64,000 nt of DNA from Dermatophilus congolensis (GCA_030538115.1 JAUNUP010000015.1:891-64890), one strand, 5' to 3'; shown: positions 25,985 to 41,399, counted from the first letter of the stretch. Program-made: numbers and translations. The notes: generated from the letters alone by a model not told the origin.

Positions 25985-27100
25985 GTGACCGGCTCCGTCG
26001 AGGCGTCGACTGCGCCCGGGCAACCGGTGCAGTCCGGACAGACCGGGCAGCCCCCTCAGTCTGGGCCGCTCGGACGCGAGGCGCGGATGTGGCTCGACCA
26101 TCTCCGCGTCGAGAGGGGGCTGGCCGCCAACACCCTCGCCGCCTACGAGCGTGACCTGCGCCGGTACCGTGAGCATCTCGCGCAGCGCGGCATCGGCACG
26201 ATCGACACCGTGACCGAGGCCGACGTCGTCGCCTTCGCCTCCCGGCTCCGCACCGGCGACCCGGTCTCCGGTGTGGCCCCGGCGGCGGAGTCCTCGGTCG
26301 GAAGGGCCCTGGTCACCGTGCGTGGGTTCCACCGGTTCTGTGCGCTGGAGGGGCTCCGCGACGACGACCCGGCAGCCGACGTGGCGCCCGCATCGCCGGC
26401 GATGCGCCTGCCCAAGGCGTTGTCGGTCGACGAAGTGGTCGCGCTGCTCGAGGCCGTGACAGTGCCTGAACCCGGATCCGACTCAACCGCCACGGAGCCG
26501 TCGGCCGTACGCGACGTCGCGCTCGCGCTGCGCGACCGAGCGCTGCTCGAACTGCTCTACGGCACGGGGGCTCGCGTCAGTGAAGTGACGGGCCTTGACG
26601 TGGACGATGTCGACCTTGAGGAGCGCAGCGTTCTTCTGCGCGGCAAGGGCGACAAGGAGCGGCTCGCTCCCGTCGGCAGATTCGCGGCCGAACACCTCGG
26701 TGCCTACCTGACGCGCGGTCGGCCCGTCTTGGCGGCTGCGGCGGCCGGGGCTGCGGGAGGGGAATGGTCCGCTTCCCGTAGAGCGGGACGACCGGGGAAC
26801 AGGGGCCGTGCCGCCGTCGCCGCGGTCTTCCTCAACACCCGCGGCGCGCGCCTGTCGCGGCAGTCGGCCTGGGCGGTGATCCACGACGCCGCGGAGCGGG
26901 CCGGTCTGCCGGGACGCGTCGGGCCACACACGCTGCGCCACAGCTTCGCCACCCACGTGCTCGACGGCGGAGCCGACATCCGCGTCGTGCAAGAACTGCT
27001 CGGCCACGCAAGCGTCACGACGACGCAGATCTACACGAAGATCACGCTGGCTCGACTGAAAGAGGTGTATGCCTCAGCGCATCCGCGTGCCGGGTATTGA
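25985..27100 (+). CDS. xerD: Site-specific tyrosine recombinase XerD
   Basis: A 371-residue recombinase. The core-binding domain is near residues 35-130 and the catalytic domain follows, with the set R ([13 protein letters not shown]), K ([10 protein letters not shown]), H-x-x-R ([10 protein letters not shown]), H ([10 protein letters not shown]) and Tyr (QIYTKI) complete. XerD acts with XerC at dif to resolve chromosome dimers. The N-terminus has about 30 extra residues rich in Gln, Pro and Ser, and the catalytic domain has an Ala/Gly/Arg-rich insert of about 35 residues after the Lys hairpin. Position next to parA-scpAB argues for a chromosomal role rather than a phage integrase. Confidence 0.9.
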   Translation: MTGSVEASTAPGQPVQSGQTGQPPQSGPLGREARMWLDHLRVERGLAANTLAAYERDLRRYREHLAQRGIGTIDTVTEADVVAFASRLRTGDPVSGVAPAAESSVGRALVTVRGFHRFCALEGLRDDDPAADVAPASPAMRLPKALSVDEVVALLEAVTVPEPGSDSTATEPSAVRDVALALRDRALLELLYGTGARVSEVTGLDVDDVDLEERSVLLRGKGDKERLAPVGRFAAEHLGAYLTRGRPVLAAAAAGAAGGEWSASRRAGRPGNRGRAAVAAVFLNTRGARLSRQSAWAVIHDAAERAGLPGRVGPHTLRHSFATHVLDGGADIRVVQELLGHASVTTTQIYTKITLARLKEVYASAHPRAGY

Positions 27101-27299
27101 CGCTGGTCGCCCCTGGTAGGGTCGGTTCGTGTAGACCGCCACGACGCGCGCCCGGTCGGCGAATTGCGTGCCACGGCAGGCAATCCGCGCCGGTCACCGC
27201 GTGTCGTCGCCGTCGTGGGATCGACGCCAGATGGTCTTCTGGCGTGGATCCCGAGCGGCGGCTACGACCACCTGGAGAAGCGAGGAGGAGCGAAGGGTT

Positions 27300-28277
27300 A
27301 TGAACTCGGCTCCCGACCCGTCCGGCGCCCAGGGCGTCATCGACTTCGAGAACGATGGCAGCGACGGCGTCGTCGACAATGGCGACGCCTCGGTCGCCGC
27401 TGAGCACCTGCCCGGCAGTGAGCGGGCCGGCATCGGTCAGCTCGACCTCACCGGGCGTCCGTTGCCCGACTTCGGCACTCCGCCTCCGATCACGCGGCAC
27501 GGGCCCGCGCGGGTCATTGCGGTGTGCAACCAGAAGGGCGGGGTCGGCAAGACCACGACCTCCATCAACCTCGGTGCCGCGCTCGCCGAACTCGGCCGCA
27601 AGGTGCTGCTCATCGACTTCGATCCGCAGGGCGCGCTCTCGGTGGGCCTGGGCGTTCCGACGCACGACCTCGACACGACGATCTACAACCTGCTGGTCGA
27701 GCAGGGGCACGACATCCGCGATGTCATCCAGCCCACCCGCACCCGCAACCTCGACCTGGTGCCTGCGAACATCGACCTGTCCGCCGCCGAGGTACAGCTC
27801 GTCGGCGAGGTGGCGCGCGAGATGGTGCTGTCGCGCATCCTGCGCCCAGTGATGGACGACTACGACGTCGTCGTCATCGACTGCCAGCCGTCGCTGGGCC
27901 TCTTGACGATCAACGCGCTCACGGCCGCGCACGGCGTGATCATCCCGCTGGAGTGCGAATTCTTCGCCATGCGCGGCGTGGCCCTGCTCGTCGAGACGAT
28001 CGACAAGGTCGCCGACCGGCTCAACCCGCGCCTGGCGATCGACGGCATCCTCGCCACTATGTACGACGGCCGCACCCTGCACAGCCGCGAGGTCGTACGC
28101 AGCGTCGTCGATCACTTCCAAGACCGCGTCTTTCACACCGTGGTGTCGCGCACCGTCAAGTTCCCCGACGCGACGCTCGCGGCCGAGCCCATCACCGCGT
28201 ACGCGCCCGCACACGGCGCGAGCGAGGCGTACCGGCAGTTGGCGCGCGAGTTGATCTGGCGGGGCGGGGCGCCCTGA
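27300..28277 (+). CDS. parA: ParA/Soj-family ATPase
   Basis: A 325-residue Walker-type ATPase. KGGVGKTTT is the deviant Walker A with the signature Lys, DFDPQGALSVGLG is the A' box and VVVIDCQPSLGLLTINAL is Walker B. The first 75 residues are acidic and disordered. The ATG at 27300 follows GAGGAGGAG and AAGGG. No parB follows, so this is not the classic parAB pair at the origin; it is the ParA-like protein found beside scpA in actinobacteria (Rv1708 in Mycobacterium), probably linked to chromosome organisation together with the SMC-ScpAB complex. Confidence 0.88.
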   Translation: MNSAPDPSGAQGVIDFENDGSDGVVDNGDASVAAEHLPGSERAGIGQLDLTGRPLPDFGTPPPITRHGPARVIAVCNQKGGVGKTTTSINLGAALAELGRKVLLIDFDPQGALSVGLGVPTHDLDTTIYNLLVEQGHDIRDVIQPTRTRNLDLVPANIDLSAAEVQLVGEVAREMVLSRILRPVMDDYDVVVIDCQPSLGLLTINALTAAHGVIIPLECEFFAMRGVALLVETIDKVADRLNPRLAIDGILATMYDGRTLHSREVVRSVVDHFQDRVFHTVVSRTVKFPDATLAAEPITAYAPAHGASEAYRQLARELIWRGGAP

Positions 28278-28282
28278 TCGCG

Positions 28283-29239
28283 GTGAACGGAGCCGACACC
28301 GGCACCGTTGCGACTCCGGGTGGCGTTCTCACCCGGCGGGGTGGGCCTGCGTTCGAGGTACACCTCGACGTCTTCTCCGGCCCTTTCGACCTGTTGCTCG
28401 GGCTGATCAGCAAGCACAAGCTCGACATCACCGAGATCTCGCTCGGAGCCGTGACCGACGAGTTCATCGCGCACATCCGCACGATGCGCGAAACCGACCC
28501 GAACTGGGACCTGTCGGTCGCCTCCGAATTCTTGCTCGTCGCAGCGACATTGCTCGACCTCAAGGCGGCGCGGCTGTTGCCGTCGCCGGGGGAGGACGAC
28601 GAGGAGGATCTCGCGCTCATCGAGGCCCGCGACCTGCTCTTCGCCCGCTTGCTGCAGTACCGCGCGTACAAGCAGGTCGCAGCGTGGATGAGCGACCGCA
28701 TGGAGGTGGAAGGCCGCGCCCAGCCTCGACGCAGCGGCGTCGACCCGCGGTTCGCGAAATTGCTGCCCGAACTCGTGCTCGGCATCACGCCCGAGCAGTT
28801 GGCTGCGATCGCCGCGGAGGCGCTCACGCCCAAGCCGCCGCCCACCGTCGGAGTCGCGCACTTGCACGCGCCCGTGGTGTCGGTGGCCGAACAGGGCAGA
28901 CACATCGCCGCGATCCTGCGGCGCGACAGGGCCGCGTCGTTTCGCTCACTCATCGCCGACGCTGGATCCACGCCCGTCGTCGTAGCCCGATTTCTCTCGC
29001 TGCTCGAACTGTTCCGCGTCGGCACGGTCGGGTTCGACCAGGCCGAGGCGCTCGGCGAACTCACTGTGCGCTGGACGGCCGACGAAGGGGCGGATGCCGA
29101 CGATGAGTCGTGGCTGCCTCCGGCGTGGGCTTCTGCGGAGGGCGACGAATTCGACGCTGCAGACCCGAAACCCGAACTGCGCAGCGTCGCCACGGCTGAG
29201 GCAGACGGGCACTCGACATCGACGGAGGGCGGCGAATGA
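28283..29239 (+). CDS. scpA: Segregation and condensation protein A
   Basis: A 318-residue kleisin. The N-terminal domain shows the ScpA hallmark FSGPFDLLLGLISKHKLDITEISL and ASEFLLVAATLLDLKAARLL; the C-terminal winged helix includes VARFLSLLELFRVGTVGFDQ, which contacts the SMC head. With SMC and ScpB it forms the condensin that compacts and separates chromosomes. GTG 28283 lies five bases after the parA stop. The C-terminal 50 or so residues are an acidic, unconserved extension. The stop overlaps scpB (ATGA). Confidence 0.93.
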   Translation: MNGADTGTVATPGGVLTRRGGPAFEVHLDVFSGPFDLLLGLISKHKLDITEISLGAVTDEFIAHIRTMRETDPNWDLSVASEFLLVAATLLDLKAARLLPSPGEDDEEDLALIEARDLLFARLLQYRAYKQVAAWMSDRMEVEGRAQPRRSGVDPRFAKLLPELVLGITPEQLAAIAAEALTPKPPPTVGVAHLHAPVVSVAEQGRHIAAILRRDRAASFRSLIADAGSTPVVVARFLSLLELFRVGTVGFDQAEALGELTVRWTADEGADADDESWLPPAWASAEGDEFDAADPKPELRSVATAEADGHSTSTEGGE

Positions 29240-30087
29240 CCGAGGAATCCACTGTGACCAGCGCAGACGGGGCGGATACGGCGGATGCGCCGCGGGACGA
29301 ATTCGACGTTCGGGCCCTGCCGGGCGGCCTGGCCGGCGCGATCGAAGCGATCGTGATGGTCGTCGAAGAGCCGGTCACGGCCACTCAGCTCGCTTCGGCC
29401 CTCGAAGTACCGGAGCCTGAGGTGCTCGGGGTGCTGAACGATCTCCGTTCCCACTACGACCAGGACGGACGCGGCTTCACGCTTGTCGAGGTCGACGGGG
29501 GCTGGCGGATCGTTGCGCGGCACGAGCTCGCCCCGGCCGTCGAGAAGTTTCTCACCGACGGTGCCCAGGCCCGTTTGACCAAAGCCGCTTTGGAGACCCT
29601 GGCCGTCATCGCCTACCGTCAACCCGTGTCCCGCGCACGCGTGGGAGCGGTGCGGGGCGTCAATGTCGACGGTGTGGTGCGCACCCTGCTGACGCGGGGG
29701 CTCATCACGGAGGTGGGGCTCGACTCCGAACACGGGGCGGTGCTGTACGGCACCACCACGTTCTTCCTGCAGCGGCTCGGCATCTCGAGTCTCGACGAAT
29801 TGCCGGCGCTGGCGCCGTATCTACCCGACGTGGAAGAGCTCGCCGAGATGGGGGAGCCGGGTGCGGCTCTGGCTGCGATGGTCCCGACCGGGCAACCGGA
29901 GACGATCGCCACCGACGAGCCGTCCGAATTCCACGGACAGGCCACGAGCGGGCACGATGAAGTCGGCAACGACACAGGCAACGCAGTCGACATCGACGAC
30001 ACAGAAGAATCAGACGACGTTCGGGACGATGAACCGAACACCATTCACGCGCGGGATGCGCGAGAAGCAGGGAGTGAACAGGCATGA
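29236..30087 (+). CDS. scpB: Segregation and condensation protein B
   Basis: A 283-residue protein with two winged-helix domains near residues 35-200. LTKAALETLAVIAYRQPVSR is the most diagnostic ScpB block, and GTTTFFLQRLGISSLDELPA closes the second domain. ScpB dimers bind the middle of ScpA in the SMC complex. The final 75 residues are acidic and disordered (Asp, Glu, Thr-rich). Starts and stops overlap by four bases with scpA before and rluB after, indicating tight translational coupling. Confidence 0.93.
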   Translation: MTEESTVTSADGADTADAPRDEFDVRALPGGLAGAIEAIVMVVEEPVTATQLASALEVPEPEVLGVLNDLRSHYDQDGRGFTLVEVDGGWRIVARHELAPAVEKFLTDGAQARLTKAALETLAVIAYRQPVSRARVGAVRGVNVDGVVRTLLTRGLITEVGLDSEHGAVLYGTTTFFLQRLGISSLDELPALAPYLPDVEELAEMGEPGAALAAMVPTGQPETIATDEPSEFHGQATSGHDEVGNDTGNAVDIDDTEESDDVRDDEPNTIHARDAREAGSEQA

Positions 30088-31088
30088 GCGGGCGTGGCTC
30101 GACCGGCGGCGGCAAGGGCGGGCGCCGCGGCGCCGGAGCCGGTAAGGGCGGAGCATCCGGCGGCAGAGGCCGTGGCGGCGCTCCGTCTCGTGGAGGCGGA
30201 GCAGCAGCGAACCGGAGCGGCAAGGGTGGCTACCCGAAGGCCGGCCGCGGTCAGGTGCAGGGCAAGCACGGAGCCTCCCGTGGCCGGGGGCAGCGACAGG
30301 AACTCGACCCGCGCGACCTCGCTCCCGAGGTGCCTCCGGCGCCGTACCGCGACGTGCACGACGAAGGCGGGGTGCGGCTGCAGAAGCTGCTGGCCCAGGC
30401 CGGCGTCGGTAGCCGTCGGGCGTGCGAACTGTTGATCACCCAGGGGCGGGTGCAGGTCGACGAGCAGATCGTCACCGAACTCGGCGTCCGCATCGACCCG
30501 ACAGCCCACCGCGTGATGGTCGACGGCATGCACGTGCAGCTCGACTCCTCGCGGGCGTACTACGCCCTGAACAAGCCGCTCGGCGTCGTCTCCACCATGG
30601 ACGACGAACTGGGTCGCCCCGACATCTCATACATGCTCATCAACCGGCAAGAGCGGCTCTTTCACGTCGGCCGCCTCGACGCCGACACCGACGGCCTGCT
30701 GCTGCTCACCAACGACGGTGACCTCGCACACCGGCTGCAGCACCCCTCCTACGAGATCGCCAAGACGTACGTCGCCTCGATCCCGGGGCCGGTGCCGCGC
30801 GACCTCGGCAAGCAACTGCGCGAGGGCGTCATGCTCGACGACGGGCCGGTCAGGGTCGACTCGTTCAAGCTCATCGACTCCACTCCCGGCAAGGCACTCG
30901 TGGAGGTCGTGCTGCACGAAGGCCGCAAGCACGTCGTCCGTCGCATGCTCGAGGCCGTGGGGCACCCGGTGCTCACGCTCACCCGGGTGCAGGTCGGCCC
31001 GGTTCGGCTCGGCACGCTCAAGACCGGGCGTCTGCGCGAGCTGAACTCGAAGGAGATCGCGGAGTTGTACAAGGCAGCGGGGATGTGA
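30084..31088 (+). CDS. rluB: 23S rRNA pseudouridine synthase (RluB/RsuA family)
   Basis: A 334-residue enzyme. The first 85 residues are a Gly/Arg/Lys-rich low-complexity tail likely to bind RNA. An S4 domain follows (VRLQKLLAQAGVGSRRACEL), then the catalytic domain with GRLDADTDGLLLLTNDG, whose first Asp is the nucleophile, and the ending EVVLHEGRKHVVRRMLEAVGHPV. The family isomerises a uridine in rRNA; the exact site cannot be read from sequence. The gene overlaps scpB and tyrA by four bases each, an arrangement shared with other actinobacteria. Confidence 0.9.
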   Translation: MSGRGSTGGGKGGRRGAGAGKGGASGGRGRGGAPSRGGGAAANRSGKGGYPKAGRGQVQGKHGASRGRGQRQELDPRDLAPEVPPAPYRDVHDEGGVRLQKLLAQAGVGSRRACELLITQGRVQVDEQIVTELGVRIDPTAHRVMVDGMHVQLDSSRAYYALNKPLGVVSTMDDELGRPDISYMLINRQERLFHVGRLDADTDGLLLLTNDGDLAHRLQHPSYEIAKTYVASIPGPVPRDLGKQLREGVMLDDGPVRVDSFKLIDSTPGKALVEVVLHEGRKHVVRRMLEAVGHPVLTLTRVQVGPVRLGTLKTGRLRELNSKEIAELYKAAGM

Positions 31089-32176
31089 CCGTGCGGGTGC
31101 GCGTGCTGGGCACCGGACTCATCGGCGCGAGCGTGGGCCTGGCGCTCACGCGGGCCGGTTACGAGGTGACGCTGAGTGATCCGTCGCCCACCGCGATGTC
31201 GTTGGCCCGCGACCTCGGTGCGGGGCGACTTGCCGTCGACCACGATTCGGCACCGGACCTCATCGTGGTCGGAGCTCCGCCCGACGTCACCGGTACCGTC
31301 GTCGCCGAGCAGCTCGCGGCCTGGCCTGAGGCGACCGTCATCGACGTGGCCTCGGTGAAGCGGGCTGTGTTCACCGACGTGGAGCGGGCCGGGGGAGACC
31401 TCACCCGGTTCGTCGGCACGCACCCTATGGCCGGTCGCGAACGTTCGGGCGCCATCTCGGCGCGGCGCGATCTGTTCGAGGGGCGTCCCTGGGTGGTCGT
31501 GCCGCATTCGACCTCCGACCCCGAGCGAGTCCGGCAGGTCGTCACGCTCGCCGAGTCCACGGGAGCAGTGGTGCGCACGATGTCGGCGCGCGATCACGAC
31601 GAGGCCGTAGCGGCGGTCTCGCACGTGCCACAGCTCGCGTCGAGCCTGGTCGCGGCACGTCTGCGGGGGTTGCCGACGGAGTCGGTGGCCCTCTCCGGGC
31701 AAGGCATCCGCGACGTGACCCGCATCGCCGCCAGCGACCCGACACTGTGGACGCAGATCCTCTCCGGCAATGCCGACGCCGTGCGCGACGTGTTGGGCGA
31801 ACTGGCCGACGACCTCCGAAAGCTCGTCGATGCCCTTGAACTCATCGGCGACGACCCCGACCGCGAAGCGCCGGGCGCGAGGGCGGCGTTGGCGGAGGCG
31901 ATCGTCGCGGGCAACGCCGGGCAGGCCCGCATCCCGGGTAAGCATGGCGGTGGCAAGGAGCAGTACGCGGTCGTGACCGTCGCGGTCCCCGACGAACCGG
32001 GCCAGCTCGGTCGCCTGTTCACGGAGATGGGCGAGGAGAACATCAACCTCGAAGACCTGCATCTCGAACACGAGATCGGCCGCGAGGTCGGTATCGCGGA
32101 GGTCATCGTCGTCCCGGCAGCGGCGGACCCCCTCCGAGAGGCCCTGCGCCGCCGCGGCTGGCGCGTCTACGACTGA
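31085..32176 (+). CDS. tyrA: Prephenate dehydrogenase with ACT domain
   Basis: A 363-residue enzyme. The N-terminal Rossmann motif is LGTGLIGASVGLAL; FVGTHPMAGRERSGAISAR is the substrate-binding block with the catalytic His; VAAVSHVPQLASSLVAARL follows. Residues from about 295 (AVVTVAVPDEPGQLGRLFTEM) form an ACT domain expected to bind tyrosine for feedback control. It oxidises prephenate to 4-hydroxyphenylpyruvate with NAD+, for tyrosine synthesis. The GTG start overlaps the rluB stop. TyrA between rluB and cmk is a known actinobacterial order. Confidence 0.92.
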   Translation: MTVRVRVLGTGLIGASVGLALTRAGYEVTLSDPSPTAMSLARDLGAGRLAVDHDSAPDLIVVGAPPDVTGTVVAEQLAAWPEATVIDVASVKRAVFTDVERAGGDLTRFVGTHPMAGRERSGAISARRDLFEGRPWVVVPHSTSDPERVRQVVTLAESTGAVVRTMSARDHDEAVAAVSHVPQLASSLVAARLRGLPTESVALSGQGIRDVTRIAASDPTLWTQILSGNADAVRDVLGELADDLRKLVDALELIGDDPDREAPGARAALAEAIVAGNAGQARIPGKHGGGKEQYAVVTVAVPDEPGQLGRLFTEMGEENINLEDLHLEHEIGREVGIAEVIVVPAAADPLREALRRRGWRVYD

Positions 32177-32241
32177 CCCACCGCACGATGGGCCGACGCC
32201 GCGACGAGGCGGGCGGGGAATCGCGCAGGGGCGCTCGCGGA

Positions 32242-32247
32242 TAGGCT
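32242..32247 (+). promoter_or_regulatory. -10 box TAGGCT for cmk-der (leaderless)
   Basis: TAGGCT is six bases before the ATG at 32254, in the 77-base gap after tyrA. Confidence 0.5.
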
Positions 32248-32253
32248 GGGTGA

Positions 32254-34578
32254 ATGCAGCAGTCCGCCGAAGTTTCTCTCGTCATCGCCATCGACGGCCC
32301 CTCGGGCACGGGCAAGTCCAGTGTGTCCCGCGAGGTGGCGGTGATGTTCGGCCTCGAATATCTCGACACCGGCGCCATGTACCGGGCACTCGCCTGGTGG
32401 TGCCTCGAGAAGGGCATCGATCTCGACGACGCCGACGCCGTCGCGCAGGCGGCCGACGAGTTGCCCCTCGAGATGACCACCGACCCAACCGATCCGGCCG
32501 TGCACGTCGACGGCGTCGACATATCGGAGGCGATTCGCGAGTCCCGCGTGTCGTCGGTCGTGTCGAAGGTCGCGAGCGTTCCGGCCGTGCGCGAGGAGCT
32601 TATCGGTCGCCAGCGCGCGATCATCGAGGAGTGCCGTGAAGACGGGGGAGTCGTGGCCGAGGGCCGCGACATCACGACCGTGGTCGCCCCTGACGCCGAC
32701 GTGCGCATCCTCCTGACGGCCAGCGAGGAGGCCCGGCTGCTGCGCCGCGCCAACCAGGATGCGGGGCCCGACGCGGAGGGTGTCGTCACCGACCGCACCC
32801 GCGACGAGGTGCTACGCCGCGACCGCGACGACTCCAAGGTCACGGCCTTTATCGAGCCCGCCGCGGGTGTGACCCTGCTCGACACGAGCGACCTCGACTA
32901 CGAGGGCTCCGTGCGAGCCGTTGTCGCGATCGTCGCCTCCGAGGCCGACTTCATCGGCGACTTCGACGGCGACGGTGTCTACGAGGTGCACCGCGAGACC
33001 GAGCCCCCTGCCGACGGCGGACGTAGCGACGGCGAAGATGCAGGTGACGCCACAGATCAGGGCGCTCGCGATCCGCTCGAGTCGTTCGTGCCGGAAGGGG
33101 CCGGCGCGCCTCGCCCCGACACTGTCGACACCGAGGAAGACGCGGGCATGGCGCGCGCCCTCCGTGCGGGCCTGGCCGATTTCGAGCTCGACGACCACGA
33201 CCTCGCGCTCGTCGACGGCGAAACCCTCGATGACGAAGATGACGACCTGGGCGAGAACTACCCGGTCGTCGCGATCATCGGCCGCCCGAACGTCGGCAAG
33301 TCGACCCTCGTCAACCGCATCATCGGCCGTCGTGAGGCGGTCGTGGAGGACGTGCCCGGCGTGACCCGTGACCGCGTCGCCTACGACGCCGAGTGGTCGG
33401 GCCGCCGGTTCACCGTCGTCGACACCGGTGGCTGGGAGGTCGACGCGACCGGAATCCACCTGCGCGTCGCCGAGCAGGCCGAGGTTGCCATCGAACTGTG
33501 CGACGCCGTGATGTTCGTGGTCGACGCCACCGTGGGCGCCACCGACACCGACGAGGCCGTCGTGCGCCTCCTGCGCCGCTCGGGCAAACCTGTGGTGCTC
33601 GTGGCCAACAAGGTCGACGACAACCGCGGTGAGGCCGACGCGGCGATGCTCTGGTCGCTCGGTCTCGGGCAGCCGTGGCCCGTCTCGGCGCTGCACGGCC
33701 GGGGCAGCGGTGACGCCCTCGACGCCCTGCTCGACGTACTGCCCGAGAAGACCTCGGTCGCGGGCGCCTACCGCCGTGGCGGGCCCCGTCGCGTCGCCCT
33801 GCTGGGCCGCCCGAACGTCGGCAAGTCGAGCCTGCTCAACAAGCTGGCGGGGGAGGAGCGGGTCGTCGTCGACGACGTGGCCGGCACCACCCGCGACCCC
33901 GTCGACGAGTTCATCGAGCTCGGGGGCACGACCTGGCGCTTCGTCGACACCGCAGGTATCCGGCGGCGGGTGCACCAGACCCGTGGGGCCGACTTCTACG
34001 CCTCCCTGCGCACGCGCACCGCGTTGGAGAAGGCCGAGGTCGCAGTGGTTCTCATCGACGCGAGCGAGACGATCACCGAGCAGGACATCCGCATCGTGCA
34101 GCAGGTGGTCGACGCGGGCCGCGCGCTGGTGATCGCCTACAACAAGTGGGACCTCATCGACACAGAGCGCCGCTACTACCTCGAGCGCGAGATCGAGCGC
34201 GAGTTCGTGCAGATCGAGTGGGCGCCCCGCATCAACGCCTCCGCGCTCACCGGCCGTCACGTGGCAAAGCTGGTGCCCGCGCTGGAGCAGGCGCTCGATT
34301 CGTGGGAGACCCGGATCCCGACGGGCCGTCTCAACGCGCTCCTGGGCGAGATCGTGGCCGCCCACCCGCACCCGGTGCGCGGCGGCAAGCAGTCTCGTAT
34401 CCTCTTCGCAACCCAGGCGGCGACCCGGCCCGCGCGGTTCGTGCTGTTCGCCTCGGGATTCATCGAGGCGGGTTACCGCCGCTTCCTGGAGCGCCGTTTC
34501 CGTGAGGAATTCGGCTTCGTCGGCACCCCGATCGAGATCTCGGTACGAGTGCGGGAGAAGCGCCGTCGCACGAAGTAG
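32254..34578 (+). CDS. Fused cytidylate kinase - GTPase Der
   Basis: A 774-residue fusion. Residues 1-235 are cytidylate kinase (P-loop GPSGTGKS at 15-22, [29 protein letters not shown]), which phosphorylates CMP and dCMP. A linker of about 100 acidic residues follows. Residues 340-774 are Der (EngA), with two G domains (GRPNVGKST near 344 and GRPNVGKSS near 519), NKVD and NKWD specificity motifs and a C-terminal KH-like domain, needed for 50S ribosome assembly. Other actinobacteria encode the two as adjacent genes; fusion forms are known. There is no stop or frameshift in the linker, so this is a true fusion. Confidence 0.94.
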   Translation: MQQSAEVSLVIAIDGPSGTGKSSVSREVAVMFGLEYLDTGAMYRALAWWCLEKGIDLDDADAVAQAADELPLEMTTDPTDPAVHVDGVDISEAIRESRVSSVVSKVASVPAVREELIGRQRAIIEECREDGGVVAEGRDITTVVAPDADVRILLTASEEARLLRRANQDAGPDAEGVVTDRTRDEVLRRDRDDSKVTAFIEPAAGVTLLDTSDLDYEGSVRAVVAIVASEADFIGDFDGDGVYEVHRETEPPADGGRSDGEDAGDATDQGARDPLESFVPEGAGAPRPDTVDTEEDAGMARALRAGLADFELDDHDLALVDGETLDDEDDDLGENYPVVAIIGRPNVGKSTLVNRIIGRREAVVEDVPGVTRDRVAYDAEWSGRRFTVVDTGGWEVDATGIHLRVAEQAEVAIELCDAVMFVVDATVGATDTDEAVVRLLRRSGKPVVLVANKVDDNRGEADAAMLWSLGLGQPWPVSALHGRGSGDALDALLDVLPEKTSVAGAYRRGGPRRVALLGRPNVGKSSLLNKLAGEERVVVDDVAGTTRDPVDEFIELGGTTWRFVDTAGIRRRVHQTRGADFYASLRTRTALEKAEVAVVLIDASETITEQDIRIVQQVVDAGRALVIAYNKWDLIDTERRYYLEREIEREFVQIEWAPRINASALTGRHVAKLVPALEQALDSWETRIPTGRLNALLGEIVAAHPHPVRGGKQSRILFATQAATRPARFVLFASGFIEAGYRRFLERRFREEFGFVGTPIEISVRVREKRRRTK

Positions 34579-34652
34579 GCACGGGTGCGGGCCTGAAGGT
34601 CGACCAGTCGCGGCACAGGCGGGCCGATTCGGTTCGCGGGTCGCCGATGGGG

Positions 34653-34658
34653 TAGTCT
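34653..34658 (+). promoter_or_regulatory. -10 box TAGTCT for tRNA-Pro
   Basis: TAGTCT lies 15 bases before the mature 5' end of the tRNA, a plausible distance for a short 5' leader. The -35 region (TTCGGT near 34628) is weak. Confidence 0.4.
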
Positions 34659-34672
34659 TCAACACGCATTCA

Positions 34673-34746
<74 letters not shown>

Positions 34747-34750
34747 CGGA

Positions 34751-34783
34751 AAGCCCCGGTGAACCTCAGGTTCACCGGGGCTT
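34751..34783 (+). terminator. Terminator after tRNA-Pro
   Basis: Perfect 15-bp stem (AAGCCCCGGTGAACC with its complement) and a three-base loop, four bases after the tRNA. Confidence 0.88.
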
Positions 34784-34900
34784 CGTCGTCTCCGGACCGA
34801 GCCGACACTCGGATCCGAGCTCGCCCGCAGAACGTCTGAACTGCGAACGGACCACGCGAATGGGTGGCGGCGGGGCCACGATTCACGGCAGAGTGCGGAC

Positions 34901-40429
<5,529 letters not shown>

Positions 40430-40447
40430 GCCGAGGCTGATCGTCAT

Positions 40448-40479
40448 TGAGGCGCCTGGCAGCAACGCCGGGCGCCTCA
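40448..40479. terminator. Bidirectional terminator hairpin
   Basis: A 13-bp stem with one mismatch (TGAGGCGCCTGGC against GCCGGGCGCCTCA) and a six-base loop, between the convergent carboxylase and tag genes; it slightly overlaps the tag stop codon. Confidence 0.75.
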
Positions 40480-41070
40480 GCCGGGCCAGACTCCCGACGT
40501 GCCTCGGCGGTGGGAGCCGAGCAGGTGGGTGTCGACCACGCCGATCGCCTCCATAAGGGCGAACATCGTCGTCGGGCCTACGAAGGTGAAGCCGTGGCGT
40601 TTGAGTTCCTTGGCCAGTGCCACGGATTCGGGGGAGCGGGTCGGCACCTCCGACATGCGCGTCGGCTCCGGCGTTCGTTCGGGGCGGTGCGACCAGATGA
40701 GGGCGGGCAGGCCTCCCGTGGCTCGTAGGCGCACGGTCGCCTGAGCGTTCGTGATCGTCGCGAGGATCTTGGCCCGGTTGCGAACGATCCCTGCGTCGCT
40801 CAGGAGGCGGGCCACGTCGTCGTCACCGAACGCCGCCACCGCATCCGGGTCGAAACAGGCGAACGCGTCGCGAAACGCCGGGCGTTTGCGAAGGATCGTC
40901 GCCCACGACAGTCCCGACTGAAATGCTTCGAGGCTCAGGCGTTCGAACAGCCCGCGCTCGTCGCGAACCGGCATGCCCCATTCGGTGTCGTAATAGGCAC
41001 GCAAGAGGGGGTCGCGGGCAGCCCATGCAGGGCGAGCCAAACCATCTTCCTCTACCACGAGATCCGGCAT
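40477..41070 (-). CDS. tag: DNA-3-methyladenine glycosylase I-like protein
   Basis: A 197-residue Tag-family protein. DTEWGMPVRDERGLFERLSL and EAFQSGLSWATILRKRPAF are the conserved core with the base-binding Glu and Trp; the HhH-like region runs through FVGPTTMFALMEAIGVVDTH. It should remove 3-methyladenine from alkylated DNA. The zinc ligands of E. coli Tag appear lost: the N-terminal Cys is absent, the His in YHDTEWG is Tyr (YYDTEWG), and the C-terminal Cys is replaced (LLGSHRRG), leaving one His. ATG 41070 is favoured over 41082 because GGAG sits six bases upstream. Confidence 0.85.
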   Translation of the reverse strand: MPDLVVEEDGLARPAWAARDPLLRAYYDTEWGMPVRDERGLFERLSLEAFQSGLSWATILRKRPAFRDAFACFDPDAVAAFGDDDVARLLSDAGIVRNRAKILATITNAQATVRLRATGGLPALIWSHRPERTPEPTRMSEVPTRSPESVALAKELKRHGFTFVGPTTMFALMEAIGVVDTHLLGSHRRGTSGVWPG

Positions 41071-41399
41071 TGTGGGCTCCATTCGCGCACTTCACGTGAC
41101 TTCCCGAGGCGTGCGTCACACTCGGACACCTCGTTCGAAAAACGAGACGAAAATCGCCTTCGGCAGAATTCGCAAGTTCGTTGCAGAGGCCTCAGGCGCT
41201 GGATACGGTGGCAAGGTACTTCAGGGCAGCTGCTCATCGCAGGGCCTGGGGACGCAGCGTTGCTCAGACCTCCTCACGGAGACCCGTTCGACGATGCGAC
41301 TCCGAGCCGGGCGAGAGGCAGAAGCCATCGGTACGGCTAGACCCGGGCAAGTCCGGGTAGTGCCTCGATACGAATCCGTGACCGACTCTAGGGAGTGTC
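41071..41399. promoter_or_regulatory. 329-base divergent tag-gcvH intergenic region
   Basis: The region separates the divergent tag and gcvH genes and must hold both promoters. I see a TACGGT at 41204-41209 that could be a -10 box for gcvH, a TCGTT-AAAAA-AACGA-like short hairpin near 41133-41146, and AGGGAG at 41391-41396 as the gcvH ribosome binding site. The conserved core of a glycine riboswitch was looked for and not found. No coding frame is convincing. Confidence 0.4.

Noticed and set aside
25985..28277. xerD and parA as a plasmid or integrative element
   Set aside because: They sit in the conserved chromosomal order with scpA, scpB, rluB, tyrA and cmk-der, with no parB, attachment repeats or phage genes nearby.
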